A stretch of 64,000 nt of DNA from Rothia sp. ZJ932 (GTDB lineage: Bacteria > Actinomycetota > Actinomycetes > Actinomycetales > Micrococcaceae). The notes beneath the pieces were generated by a model that was given only the letters and a program-made list of their open reading frames with translations, had not been told where the DNA came from and did not search any database. Position numbers and translations under genes: made by a program. The stretch is from the NCBI RefSeq assembly GCF_016924835.1, contig NZ_CP070480.1, positions 62,001 through 126,000 of the forward strand. The letters run 5' to 3'. Positions 54,716 through 63,763 of the stretch are shown one piece after another. How positions within the stretch are numbered: the first letter of the stretch is position 1; each line of letters begins with the position of its first letter.

Positions 54716-54754
54716 GACAGGGTTTCGCCTAAAACCTGTACTTTTTGCATTCTC
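54702..54754. repeat. Palindromic repeat, family C (copy 3), overlapping a stop codon
   Basis: AGAGTGCAATTTAAGACAGG, GTTT/AAAC and GCATTCTC match the repeats at 33805 and 42248. The TAA of the spermidine-synthase-like gene is inside the left arm, so the last codons of that gene come from the repeat. Confidence 0.7.
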
Positions 54755-54770
54755 GACGGGTAGGGTTGCC

Positions 54771-55190
54771 TTACTCCACGTTCCCATCTATGTAGAACCA
54801 TGCCCCGCCCTCGCGTACAAAGCGGGAACTCTCACTCTGCACCCCTTTTACTTTTTGCTTATCTGGCACAGCGGGCAGTGAGCGATAAAACGCGGCGAAA
54901 CGTACTGTTCCGGTGGAGTCGAAGACCCCACCGCGCGCGTCCTGAATATCTAGGCGGTACCAGCGTAAGGTTTCATCGAGTTCTAAGGACGCCGGACGAG
55001 TGCTGGGGTGCCAGGTTGCAAGCAGGTAGTCTGTAGCGCCCACGGCGAAGGCAGTGAAGCGTGAACGCATGAGAGCCTCAGGCGTGGGGGCAGTGAGGGC
55101 GCCGGTTTCAGCGAATGTACTGTGAAAGCACGCGCAGCAGTTGCCGTAGGTTTCGCCCGTTCCGCAGGGGCAGCGAGTGTCTGTGTTCAT
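54771..55190 (-). CDS. YchJ family protein with SEC-C zinc motif
   Basis: 139 residues. N-terminal SEC-C type zinc site CPCGTGETYGNCC, then the YchJ domain: APTPEALMRSRFTAFAVGAT, YLLATWHPSTRP, and VRFAAFYRS. Full length for the family (UPF0225). Function uncertain; the fold resembles NTF2-like proteins. Convergent with the spermidine-synthase-like gene; a long palindrome lies upstream of its start. Confidence 0.92.
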   Translation of the reverse strand: MNTDTRCPCGTGETYGNCCACFHSTFAETGALTAPTPEALMRSRFTAFAVGATDYLLATWHPSTRPASLELDETLRWYRLDIQDARGGVFDSTGTVRFAAFYRSLPAVPDKQKVKGVQSESSRFVREGGAWFYIDGNVE

Positions 55191-55207
55191 GATGCTCTAT
55201 TTTAAAA

Positions 55208-55267
55208 ACGTCTTGTCGGATTTTATGGCGTTTTGAGAATAAAACGTCATAAAATCCGACAAGACGT
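55208..55267. repeat. Long near-perfect palindrome, family F
   Basis: The arm at 55208-55234 pairs with 55241-55267 over 27 bases with one mismatch (core CTTGTCGGATTTTATG). Part of the right arm, CGTCATAAAATCCG, recurs at 9269. It separates YchJ from the lipoprotein gene. Confidence 0.7.
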
Positions 55268-55370
55268 GGGACGCGGGCTAGGGGTGCCTACTGCGACACT
55301 GAGCCTCTGCCCATCCTTTTGCGCAAGTTGCCTGGGAAGGTGATGGGTCACGAAAGATCCCGGAGAGGTT

Positions 55371-56645
55371 TTAAAGATTTAGCATTTTTTCAAGGTTGGT
55401 AATCTCAATATCATAAGGAAACTGGTATCTTTTTTCTACTTCTATGATGTCAGGAATAGTGGAGTGTTTTTCCATTTTTTCTGTATCAAGGTTGAATCGG
55501 TAAATATCAGCGTCTTGTCCTTTGTGAAATTTTATCTGAAATAAGTATTTATCATGAAACTCAAGGAACCCTGGGCTTGTTTTGGTGTCGTAATCAGCTA
55601 GATGGAACACCGTGGTGCTATGGGCGGTTTTAAGGTCTGTTTTAATAACATCACCACTGCCGGAAATCCACCACAATGAATTATTGTAGGAGTATGCACT
55701 ACTGAGTTGTGAGTGCCACATCTCATCGTTAATGCGAGTTGACCAGTCGCCGCTCACCTCTTTTTCTGTAAATTCCCCAGTTTTAGTATTATAAGAAATC
55801 AGTGATGACCCGCTGAAGTCTTTTGGCCCTCCACCTATGGTATCTGTTATTTCTGGTTTGAAATTATCAACAAAGTAGTAGAGAGTATTTCCTTCGCAAA
55901 TTGTTGGAACTGACTGGGAGTTGAATTTCTGATAGTTGAAAGAGCCTTGGGGATCTGGTGAAAAGTCTGGGTAGAGCGAGAGAAACTGGGCGGGTGAATT
56001 GGCAGGGCCGTAGCCGCTGTTGAAGGAGGTGTCATAGGGGCTTGTCCTGCCCCAAACGCTCCCATCTTCACACTGAGTCGCCCCAACAATATGGTGTCCG
56101 ATAGTGTGTGAGGTTCTTTGGCCATTGTGATTAATGATGACGTCCCAGCGGTAGCCATGGGTGCTACTTTCAGATAGTGGTTCTTCGTTATCAAGCAGTT
56201 CTCCGTTTTCTTGAGTCACTCCGACATTACTTAGCGCAATAGAGCCAGGCATATCGTGACGTAGGGGGAAGCTCAAGGGGATTCTTGGGGTTTCATGGTC
56301 TGGGTGGGCAGCGACAGTAGTTCCTTCTGGGGTTAAAACGTAGTCATTTTCGTAGTCGTAATAGTGCAGGTTAACTCCGTCAAAATTAAAACTTGCTTTT
56401 TCGAGGCCGCCGGTAGCAATATCACTCCATGATTTTGACTGTGGGTTGTAAAAAAGGATGCTGCCACCAGGGTTGTTATTAACTCCGCCAGCACCGTGAT
56501 AGTCGGTTGCCATTGATAGGGCAAAAGCACTATTTTTTAGTTGTTCCTCAGGTTTTTCATTGCTGATCTGTATATTCCCAGGGGCACATGCAGTGAGTGC
56601 TGAAACTAGGACTATGGCGGTGTAAAAGGCACGGGGGTTTTTCAT
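55371..56645 (-). CDS. Lipoprotein of unknown function, beta-propeller-like
   Basis: 424 residues from ATG 56645 (KNPRAFYTAIVLVSALTAC; lipobox LTAC); a longer frame to 56672 is not signal-like. The mature part has repeated strand patterns with aromatic turns (GSILFYNPQSKSWSDIATGG, SSLISYNTKTGEFTEKEVSG, DADIYRFNLDTEKMEKHS), suggesting a propeller. AT-richer than average. It follows the broken YiiX-type amidase gene on the same strand, so both may belong to one surface operon. Not further recognised. Confidence 0.75.
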   Translation of the reverse strand: MKNPRAFYTAIVLVSALTACAPGNIQISNEKPEEQLKNSAFALSMATDYHGAGGVNNNPGGSILFYNPQSKSWSDIATGGLEKASFNFDGVNLHYYDYENDYVLTPEGTTVAAHPDHETPRIPLSFPLRHDMPGSIALSNVGVTQENGELLDNEEPLSESSTHGYRWDVIINHNGQRTSHTIGHHIVGATQCEDGSVWGRTSPYDTSFNSGYGPANSPAQFLSLYPDFSPDPQGSFNYQKFNSQSVPTICEGNTLYYFVDNFKPEITDTIGGGPKDFSGSSLISYNTKTGEFTEKEVSGDWSTRINDEMWHSQLSSAYSYNNSLWWISGSGDVIKTDLKTAHSTTVFHLADYDTKTSPGFLEFHDKYLFQIKFHKGQDADIYRFNLDTEKMEKHSTIPDIIEVEKRYQFPYDIEITNLEKMLNL

Positions 56646-56704
56646 GAGGTTATCTCTTCGTGATTGTTGCATAAGTGGGAAAATCCCTGCTCACGCTGGT
56701 TCAG

Positions 56705-57477
56705 TTACAGGCGGATTTCATACCATGTTGTCCATGATGAGTTTGCAATATCGCTTGGATACACGCCTGGACCTCCATTGGCGTCAAGGTCAACGTTTGG
56801 ATCATTTGATTTATAAGCAGCCCATACAAGCTGGGAACAATTGTATTTAGACGCATTAATTTTCTTATTGTTAAAAAATACGCCATTGTAAGGTTTTCCT
56901 ACTTGTTGCAGGGCAAAATTAGCTGCTTTGATTTTATTGGGGCTCTGCTTATCCCAACCCACATAGTATTTATGAGCTGGGGCAGGCACAACTCGATCTC
57001 CTGCATAGGTTCTTACAACTCCTTTCGAGAATCCAGCAGCCTCAACATAGTGGCTTAGAGTATAATAAATTCCATTGTGTCCGTGTCTGATGCCAAAACT
57101 GCTATTGGAAGAGTAGAAAATGTCTCCAATGTAACGTGCTTTTCCAAAGAAGTTGTGCGCCCTCCCCTGCTTGCAACCTCAGCGTTTTGATTTGCAGTGG
57201 TGCGCGATTCATGTTCCATGCTGGAAGCATAGAATTGGTAATCTTGAACTGCTTGGGCAGCAGCCTGCTCAACTGAGATGCCTTCTTGTTGAGACAGATT
57301 CTTTAGGTCATCTATTACTTCGGTGCGTACTGTGTAATCATTAGTTTTTGCACCAACTGATGTTACAAGGTAATTAATATTCTGCTCGTAATCACTTTGA
57401 GCAAATACTGGTGAAACAGCGCCAAAAGTAAGAAAAATTGTTGCAACTGCAGTAGTGGTTAATTTCAGGAACTTCAT
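56705..57477 (-). pseudogene. YiiX/YaeF-type permuted papain amidase, frameshifted
   Basis: The first frame starts at ATG 57477 (signal peptide KLTTTAVATIFLTFGAVSPV, then FAQ) and covers about 100 residues to EVASRGG. At 57160-57172 (CCCTCCCC on the + strand) the sense moves to another frame: GDIFYSSNSSFGIRHGHNGI with the catalytic-type His, then KYNCSQLVWAAYKSND with the nucleophile Cys and GVYPSDIANSSWTTWYEIRL to the stop at 56705. One base inserted or removed restores a complete secreted enzyme of about 255 residues. Error, decay or phase variation are all possible. Confidence 0.75.
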
Positions 57478-57849
57478 ATTTTTCCTAACTTTAAGTATGA
57501 GGCCGATCAAAAAACTCTTAGATAGTTCTGGGTGAGGTAACGGCGAACTAACTTTCTCGTAGGGTTCGCTAGAAATAACTAGGCAATTTATGTCAGACCT
57601 AGTCATTTTGCCTTTGCTGTGTTCCTCCGCCGTCAGAATTTTGAATAATCCTCTATTTAGTCATGGGAATTACCGGAAAATTAAATTTTCCGTGTGCTTT
57701 CAATCTAAACCTTCTGGTGCTTGTTCTGAAGATTTTGCTTGGAAGAGGGTACTTAAGTACTTTTGCCTTGATGATCAGCCTGGCAGAGGGGGAGTCTGCT
57801 ATTCTCAATAGCAACAGATTCACTTCGTCCTGTCCATAAGAAGATACGT
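57478..57849. other. Divergent promoter region
   Basis: No gene. It contains CGGAAAATT-A-AATTTTCCG (57674-57692), a perfect palindrome that may be an operator, and a hairpin GCGAAC/GTTCGC near 57543-57570. It separates the amidase gene from the two-component genes, so the response regulator could act here. Confidence 0.5.
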
Positions 57850-58986
57850 GTGCAGAGCATCAGCCTAACCTTCAAGCAACTAGCTTTCATTCCGGCACCA
57901 CGCAGCATCAGGGTTGTTGCGCTCTGCGGTGCGTTTGCTCTGTGCTTCCTAGAAATCGCGTTTCATATCGATTACCTCTTGACCCCTTACGGCATGCAGG
58001 CTTTGGTTCTGGTTAGTCATTTTGCAGTTTGGGGGCTTCTTTTCTACAGGGGCAGTAGACTTTCTATACTGGTGTACTGGTCAGCTCTTCTTTTTGGCTC
58101 ACTTGTTTTTGCTACCTACTCTGACTATTATTTTCTTTTCTCGCTTGCGGTCTTTCCTGCGGCGGTAGCTTTCAGCTCTGCTCGTAGCAACCTTGTGAAT
58201 TTCTGTATTTTTTGTGTTGCACTTGTGGACGACGTCCAAGGCGCCAGCATTTTCAACGCCGTTGCTTTCGTATTGGTTAGTCTTTCCGTCTTTTTCTTCT
58301 TCCCGCTTGCTCTCAGGATTCATTGGGAACGCAGACTGCACGAAACTAAAGAGCGTGAAGTGTTTCAGTCTCTGACTGAAGAGAGTAATAAGGAATTAGC
58401 TAGAGAACTTCATGATGGGCTCGCGCGACATATTAGTTCCCTTACCTTGCAAGCAAATAAAGCTCTTGCCACCCAAGATATTGATGGTAAGAATGAGCTC
58501 TTGATAATGATGAGCAAACAGTCACGCGATGCCTTAGACGATTTACGGCGGATTATGCGTGTGTTGCGTAAAGAGCAAGATTTGGTGCCACGGTCTAATC
58601 TGACGGGTACTAGCATGAACCTCAACCACTTCCTGAATCAGAGGGTGGAAGACCTCCACGAAGAGGGGTTTACTATGCAGGTGCAAATAAATGACCTTGA
58701 TTCAGTGCCGACCAGTCTTATTCCCACAGTGCAACGCATTATTAATGAACTATTTTTTAATATTAAAAAACACGCTGATCAGTTAGAAACTATTACCTTT
58801 TCAGCAATAGTTGAGGGGAAAATTTTAAGTATTAGTACCAGTAATCGAACTCGTAGTGTTCTGGGTGTTCCGGGTACACAGTATGGTCTGGCTGGAATTG
58901 CTGAGAGAATAGAGGTTCTTGGCGGTACTATCGACGCGAGCCGTAACCATTCTATGTGGAGAGTTCAGATTTCTCTCCCACTTTAG
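57850..58986 (+). CDS. Sensor histidine kinase, NarL-type (HisKA_3)
   Basis: 378 residues from GTG 57850. Five or so membrane segments in residues 20-155 with little outside, suggesting intramembrane sensing. Dimerisation/phosphoacceptor domain: NKELARELHDGLARHISSLT (His near 188). ATPase domain: N-box INELFFNIKKHADQ (about 300) and GTQYGLAGIAERIEVLGG (about 340-360). Its stop is 8 bases before the response regulator start. Stimulus unknown. Confidence 0.92.
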   Translation: MQSISLTFKQLAFIPAPRSIRVVALCGAFALCFLEIAFHIDYLLTPYGMQALVLVSHFAVWGLLFYRGSRLSILVYWSALLFGSLVFATYSDYYFLFSLAVFPAAVAFSSARSNLVNFCIFCVALVDDVQGASIFNAVAFVLVSLSVFFFFPLALRIHWERRLHETKEREVFQSLTEESNKELARELHDGLARHISSLTLQANKALATQDIDGKNELLIMMSKQSRDALDDLRRIMRVLRKEQDLVPRSNLTGTSMNLNHFLNQRVEDLHEEGFTMQVQINDLDSVPTSLIPTVQRIINELFFNIKKHADQLETITFSAIVEGKILSISTSNRTRSVLGVPGTQYGLAGIAERIEVLGGTIDASRNHSMWRVQISLPL

Positions 58987-58994
58987 GACGTCCA

Positions 58995-59654
58995 GTGAAA
59001 AAGAAAATCACAGTAGTTGTTGTTGATGATGTACCCGAAGCGCTAGATGCTCTTGCTTTCTATATCACTTGTTACTCTGAGACTCTAGAACTTGTGGGTC
59101 AAGCTACTAATGGTATGGAGGCGGTAGAGCTCATTCGTGAGCTGCGTCCTGATGTTGTGCTTATGGATCTTCAGATGCCCGTGATGGATGGGATCCAGGC
59201 GAGCAAAATAATCCTTTGTGAGATTCCATCGACAAAAATTATTGCTGTGAGCACTTTCCATTCAGATGATTATGTGGTGCCAGCTTTGCAGGCAGGAGTA
59301 CACGGCTATCTCCTTAAAGACTCTCTGCCTGATGAGGTCTATAACGCTATTATTTCTGCCGGACGTGGTCGTTCAACTGTTGATGCTAGGGCAATGCATA
59401 ACCTTGTGTCTTCTCTGCCGCAGCCTCAGGCAGCGCCTGGGCAAGTGTGGAGTTCGCTCAGTAGTACTGAGCAGAGAATTACTGCTGCGCTCTGTAACGG
59501 AATGAGTAACCGTGAAATTGCCCGATATACCGGTTATGCGGAGTCAACAGTGAAGAACACATTGGTGCGTGTGATGGAAAAACTGGGGGTAAATAGCCGA
59601 CTGCAAATTGCAGTTGAGGCGGGCAAGCACCGCTTTCCTGTTCGAGAGCTTTAG
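58995..59654 (+). CDS. Response regulator, NarL/FixJ type
   Basis: 219 residues from GTG 58995 behind TTTAGGACGTCCA; upstream in-frame codons overlap the kinase. Receiver domain (ITVVVVDDVPEALDALAFYI with the acidic pair, phospho-Asp in VVLMDLQMPVMDG near residue 56, Lys in GYLLKDSLPDEV) and a C-terminal LuxR-type helix-turn-helix (ALCNGMSNREIARYTGYAES, TVKNTLVRVMEKLGVNSRLQ). Partner of the upstream kinase. Confidence 0.95.
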   Translation: MKKKITVVVVDDVPEALDALAFYITCYSETLELVGQATNGMEAVELIRELRPDVVLMDLQMPVMDGIQASKIILCEIPSTKIIAVSTFHSDDYVVPALQAGVHGYLLKDSLPDEVYNAIISAGRGRSTVDARAMHNLVSSLPQPQAAPGQVWSSLSSTEQRITAALCNGMSNREIARYTGYAESTVKNTLVRVMEKLGVNSRLQIAVEAGKHRFPVREL

Positions 59655-59690
59655 TTATAAGCGGTGGTTGTTCAGGGAAAGAAGAACAAA

Positions 59691-59743
59691 ATTGGGCGAT
59701 TTCTGTTCTTTGACAGTCAGCGAAAGAACAGAAATTGCCCAAT
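59691..59743. repeat. Palindromic repeat, family B (copy 2)
   Basis: ATTGGGCGATTTCTGTTCTT (59691) pairs with AAGAACAGAAATTGCCCAAT (ending 59743), one mismatch. Lies between the convergent response regulator and permease genes; probably a bidirectional terminator. Confidence 0.75.
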
Positions 59744-59767
59744 GGTGGGGGTGAGGTTTAGAAAACC

Positions 59768-61249
59768 CTAGCCGTGCATCCAGCCTTCAATGACGCCCAT
59801 GCCGAAGAAGATTAGGAAGGCGAGCGATACAACGTACATGATGGGGTGTACGTCTTTGCCTCGACCCTGAATTACGCGGATGAAGGTGTAAGCAACGAAG
59901 CCCGCACCAATGCCGTCTGCAATGGAGTAGGTGAAGGGCATCATAATGATGGTCAAGAAGGCAGGAATGCCCAAGCCCCAGTCAGCCCAATCAATGTGGA
60001 TTGCCTGGCGAACCATCAAGAAACCAACTACTACCAGCGCCGGTGCAACCGCCTCGAAGGGCACAATGTTTACCAGCGGTGAGATAAAAACAGCTAGCAG
60101 AAAAAGCACACCGGTGACGATGTTGGCGAAGCCAGTGCGGGCACCTTCACCGATGCCGGTTGCTGATTCTACGAAGATCTGGTGGGCTGAGCTTGATGAG
60201 CCACCACCTGCGATAGAGCCTGCTGCGTCAATCAGTAGGACGCGGTCGATGTTCTCGATTTTGCCGTCGGTGTCGATGGTGCCGGCCTCGCTTGCCAGAC
60301 CCACAGAGGTGCCCATGACGTCGAAGAAGACTGCCAGCAGAATAGCGAACATGAGCATGGTTGCGCCCAGAGCGCCGAGTGCGCTGCCCGCGAAGGCACC
60401 GGTCATATCAACTGCACCAATCAGTGACAGGTCGGGGGTGCCTACCCACTGGGTGGGAATAGCGGGGATCATCAGTGACCAGCCGGTAGCTGAGTCTAGG
60501 GAAGAACCTGAGGGTGAAACCTTTTCAAGAATGATCGCCAGAACCGTTGAGGTAACCACGCCAATGAGGATTGCACCGCGCACGTTGCGAATAAAGAGTG
60601 CAATGGTCAAAAACAGGCCGAAAAGGAAGACGAAGATCGGCCAGCCTTGCAGGTGACCACCGGCGCCGAAAGAAACGGGGACGGTGGTGCCCGCTGCGTC
60701 CGGCATGCGGCGTACGATGCCCGCATTAACCAGACCAATCAGAGCGATGAACAAGCCGATGCCCACCACAATCGCGGTTTTCAGCGACTCGGGAACAGCC
60801 TGAAATACTGCGCGGCGGAAGCCGGTGAGTACCAGAATCGCCATGACGATACCTGCCCAGACTACCAGACCCATAATTTGCGGCCAGGTGAGGTTGGGGG
60901 TGGTTGCAATGGTGGAGGCAAGCAGGGCGTTAACTCCCAGACCTGCTGCCATGGCGAAGGGCTGCTTTGCCCACAGACCCATGATGATGGTGAGGATGCC
61001 GGCAATCAGGGCGGTTGCTGCTGCAACGCGTTCTACGCCGAGGGTGTTGCCTGCCGTGTCGGGGCCAAGACCCAGAATCAGCGGGTTAAGTACCACAATG
61101 TAAGCCATCGCGAAGAAGGTGGCGAGACCGCCACGGAATTCGGTGGCGAGGGTTGAACCACGTTCGGTGATCTTAAAGTAGCGATCCAAGCCGTTCTTCG
61201 GCTGTGGCGCTGAAGCGGAAGCATGAGCCGCGGTGTTCTCAGAAGACAT
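59768..61249 (-). CDS. NCS2 family purine permease, AzgA-like
   Basis: About 493 residues from ATG 61249 (SSENTAAHASASAPQPKNGL); a TTG at 61291 is possible but poor. Twelve to fourteen membrane spans. Family features: STLATEFRGGLATFFAMAYI, VVLNPLILG, AKQPFAMAAGLGVNALLAS, and GSSSSAHQIFVESATGIGEG. The AzgA branch takes up hypoxanthine, guanine or adenine with protons. A folded leader precedes the gene and may regulate it. Confidence 0.92.
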   Translation of the reverse strand: MSSENTAAHASASAPQPKNGLDRYFKITERGSTLATEFRGGLATFFAMAYIVVLNPLILGLGPDTAGNTLGVERVAAATALIAGILTIIMGLWAKQPFAMAAGLGVNALLASTIATTPNLTWPQIMGLVVWAGIVMAILVLTGFRRAVFQAVPESLKTAIVVGIGLFIALIGLVNAGIVRRMPDAAGTTVPVSFGAGGHLQGWPIFVFLFGLFLTIALFIRNVRGAILIGVVTSTVLAIILEKVSPSGSSLDSATGWSLMIPAIPTQWVGTPDLSLIGAVDMTGAFAGSALGALGATMLMFAILLAVFFDVMGTSVGLASEAGTIDTDGKIENIDRVLLIDAAGSIAGGGSSSSAHQIFVESATGIGEGARTGFANIVTGVLFLLAVFISPLVNIVPFEAVAPALVVVGFLMVRQAIHIDWADWGLGIPAFLTIIMMPFTYSIADGIGAGFVAYTFIRVIQGRGKDVHPIMYVVSLAFLIFFGMGVIEGWMHG

Positions 61250-61283
61250 TCGTGAAAATCCGTAGATACTCGTGGGGTGTGTG

Positions 61284-61392
61284 CGCCCCAAAATGAAAAG
61301 AGCGTCCCGCTGCGTGCATCTTTACCCCAGTGATTGAGGGCCCGGCGGCACACAGTTGACGCTCAGAAATGACGTATCAATATTACGGGGCG
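61284..61392 (-). promoter_or_regulatory. Folded leader of the purine permease gene, attenuator-like
   Basis: On the minus strand GAGCGTC (61364-61358) pairs with GACGCTC (61306-61300), followed at once by TTTTCATTTT, as in an intrinsic terminator. An outer pair CGCCCC/GGGGCG (61392-61387 and 61289-61284) could form instead or around it. This looks like an attenuator or riboswitch-type leader, but the known purine riboswitch consensus is absent. Confidence 0.45.
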
Positions 61393-61610
61393 TGAGCACT
61401 GCACCCCACCGTTTGGGCGGGGGTGCGGGGTGTGTTTGTTCTTACGGACGCGCGGGTTCGGTGTTGATGCGCGCCCGGTTCTCTAAGGTTTACCTAACTT
61501 TTCATTTCAGTAGGTGAACATCGCTATATTTTGGGCAGGCGTAGCGGTAGGCTCACTGGTGGGTTGATAAGCAATCATTGAAAGATAAAAAAGTAGAGAG
61601 GCTCTGTGAT

Positions 61611-62003
61611 ATGAGCGAAAGCTCCGAGCATATTTCTGGCTCCGCTGATGTGGTTGGTCTTGACTCGGCTAGGTACCCCGGTGTTGATGAGATGGATTTC
61701 GTGAGTGAAACCATTGTTGATACTGACCGTCCTGAGCGTTACGCCAAGCAGTTGGCGTCGCATTTTGGTCATAAGATTCCGTGCAATGAGATTGAGCATG
61801 GGCACCGCCTGATTTTTAACCGTGAGGGCATATTTGGTGGATATGCCGATATCGTTGTTGAGCCAATTGACGGTGTTAATCATCTCAAGCTTGTAATTTA
61901 CGCACCTGATGCTGCTAAGCGTGAAAATCTTGCCGGCGTGGTGGGCAGGCACCTAGAGCGCTTTGGTGAAAAAGACAGCATTGAAGTGTACTGGGATTTC
62001 TAG
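61611..62003 (+). CDS. DUF2218 domain protein
   Basis: 130 residues from ATG 61611 behind AGAGAGGCTC; upstream in-frame TTG 61578 is less likely. The domain occupies the last 95 residues: ERYAKQLASHFGHKIPCNEI, FNREGIFGGYADIVVEPIDG and AGVVGRHLERFGEKDSIEVY. DUF2218 proteins often lie beside iron or siderophore genes in actinobacteria, which is not the case here. Function unknown. Confidence 0.88.
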   Translation: MSESSEHISGSADVVGLDSARYPGVDEMDFVSETIVDTDRPERYAKQLASHFGHKIPCNEIEHGHRLIFNREGIFGGYADIVVEPIDGVNHLKLVIYAPDAAKRENLAGVVGRHLERFGEKDSIEVYWDF

Positions 62004-62258
62004 GCTTCACGGCTTAGACACTGATGTGGGCAGTTACTGTCGCGGTGGGTAGTTCAGCTGCCTGTTTGCGTGGGTAATTGCCCGCTGTCGTAGGGTGCTG
62101 AGTGGGCACGTCCGCCCGTTTTTTGGGTTTTGTCTCACTTATGCCTTGGAATCGCGGGGTATGCTTGCTCCCGGTGGCGTGGGCACAAGTAGACTGGTGG
62201 GAATACGTAATTACATAAATAATTCGCGCCCTTGTCAGGGGGCTTGAAAGGATTTACT

Positions 62259-63659
62259 GTGTCTGAAGCTTTGCGCCCCTTGCGCGTTGCGGTTATTGGT
62301 GGCGGTCCGGCTGGTATTTACACCGCCGATATTCTCACCAAGTCTGAAGAGGTTCGCTCGGGTGAGGTGGAGGTTTCCATTGATATCTTTGACCGTTACC
62401 CTGCGCCTTTTGGTTTGATTCGTTACGGTGTTGCCCCTGACCATCCCCGCATTAAGGGCATCATTACCGCTCTGCACAAGGTGCTTGATCGCGGCGATAT
62501 TCGCTTCTTCGGCAATGTTGATTACGGTACTGATCTGAACCTGGCTGAGTTGCGCGAACACTACGACGCAATTATCTTCGCTACCGGTGCTATTAAGGAT
62601 GCGTCGCTGGATATTCCCGGCATTGGCCTTGAGGGTTCTTTCGGTGCGTCTGACTTCGTCTCATGGTATGACGGTCACCCCGATTACCCCCGCGAGTGGC
62701 CCCTGAACGCCAAGGAAATCGCGGTTATCGGTAACGGTAACGTGGCGCTGGACGTTGCGCGTGTGCTCTCTAAGCACGCCGATGACATGCTGGTGACTGA
62801 GATTCCCGATAACGTCTACGAGGGTTTGAAGAGCTCCCCGGTCACTGACGTTCACGTTTTCGGACGTCGCGGCCCGGCGCAGATTAAGTTCACCCCGCTT
62901 GAGCTGCGCGAACTTTCGCACTCACGCGACGTTGATATTGTTCTCTACGAAGAGGACTTCGAATTTGATGAGGCGTCGGACGCACTGGTTCAAGAAAACA
63001 ACCAGGTCAAGACTATGATGAAGACCCTCACCACCTGGCTCACCGACCAGGAAGAGTCAGAGCAGACCGCTTCGCGTCGCTTGCACCTGCACTTCTTGCA
63101 GTCACCCGTTGAGGTCTTGGGTGAAGACGGCAAGGTCGTTGGCATCAAGATGGAACGCAACGAACTTGATGGCAAAGGCGGAGTCCGTGGCACCGGCGAC
63201 TACACCGAGTACCCCATGCAGGCTATCTACCGTGCGGTGGGCTACTTCGGTTCAGAGCTGCCCGAGGTTCCCTTCGACGAGCGTCGCGGCATCATCAGCA
63301 ACAACGAAGGTCGCGTCACCGATGAAAATGGTGAGCACATTCCCGGTCTCTACGCATCAGGTTGGATTAAGCGCGGCCCTGTAGGTCTCATCGGTCACAC
63401 CAAGGGTGATGCGCTCGAAACCATTACCCACCTGCTAGAGGACCGCGAAAACCTCTACACCGCCACCGAACCCAACGCCGACGCCCTCACCGACTACCTC
63501 GATTCCAAGGGCATCGAATACACCACCTGGGAAGGCTGGCACAAACTCGACGACCACGAAAAAGCCCTCGGCGCAGCAGCCAAGGACGCCGCGGGGGAGC
63601 CGAGAGCCCGCGTTAAGGTAGTAGACCGTGAAGAGATGAAGAAAATCTCACGCGGCTAG
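62259..63659 (+). CDS. fprA: Ferredoxin/adrenodoxin-NADP+ reductase, FprA type
   Basis: 466 residues from GTG 62259 behind GAAAGGATTTACT. FAD site VAVIGGGPAGIYTADIL at the N-terminus, DRYPAPFGLIRYGVAPDHPR, NADP site EIAVIGNGNVALDVARVLSK (about 155), FGRRGPAQIKFTPLELREL, and the closing GLYASGWIKRGPVGLIGHTK. Transfers electrons between NADPH and ferredoxins. No ferredoxin gene is adjacent. A very strong palindrome follows the stop. Confidence 0.94.
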   Translation: MSEALRPLRVAVIGGGPAGIYTADILTKSEEVRSGEVEVSIDIFDRYPAPFGLIRYGVAPDHPRIKGIITALHKVLDRGDIRFFGNVDYGTDLNLAELREHYDAIIFATGAIKDASLDIPGIGLEGSFGASDFVSWYDGHPDYPREWPLNAKEIAVIGNGNVALDVARVLSKHADDMLVTEIPDNVYEGLKSSPVTDVHVFGRRGPAQIKFTPLELRELSHSRDVDIVLYEEDFEFDEASDALVQENNQVKTMMKTLTTWLTDQEESEQTASRRLHLHFLQSPVEVLGEDGKVVGIKMERNELDGKGGVRGTGDYTEYPMQAIYRAVGYFGSELPEVPFDERRGIISNNEGRVTDENGEHIPGLYASGWIKRGPVGLIGHTKGDALETITHLLEDRENLYTATEPNADALTDYLDSKGIEYTTWEGWHKLDDHEKALGAAAKDAAGEPRARVKVVDREEMKKISRG

Positions 63660-63703
63660 ATTCTTAGATTTAGCTAGGTTAGTTACCTCTAACCACTCAC
63701 GCG

Positions 63704-63753
63704 AAGGGAGCTTTGGGCAGCTTCTGTACAGAAACTGCCCAAAGCTCCCTTTT
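63704..63753. terminator. Strong palindrome (family B-like) between convergent genes
   Basis: AAGGGAGCTTTGGGCAG and CTGCCCAAAGCTCCCTT are perfect complements, with TTCTG/CAGAA inside and a TTTT end. Terminates the reductase gene and probably the convergent oxidase. The TTGGGCAG..TTCTG core relates it to 6039 and 59691. Confidence 0.85.
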
Positions 63754-63763
63754 ATGTACCTGC

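Noticed and set aside
59931-60656. 241-residue + frame
   Set aside because: Antisense shadow of the purine permease.
61284-61392. Classical purine riboswitch ahead of the permease
   Set aside because: The TATAAT...ATGATATGG-type junction sequences are not present.
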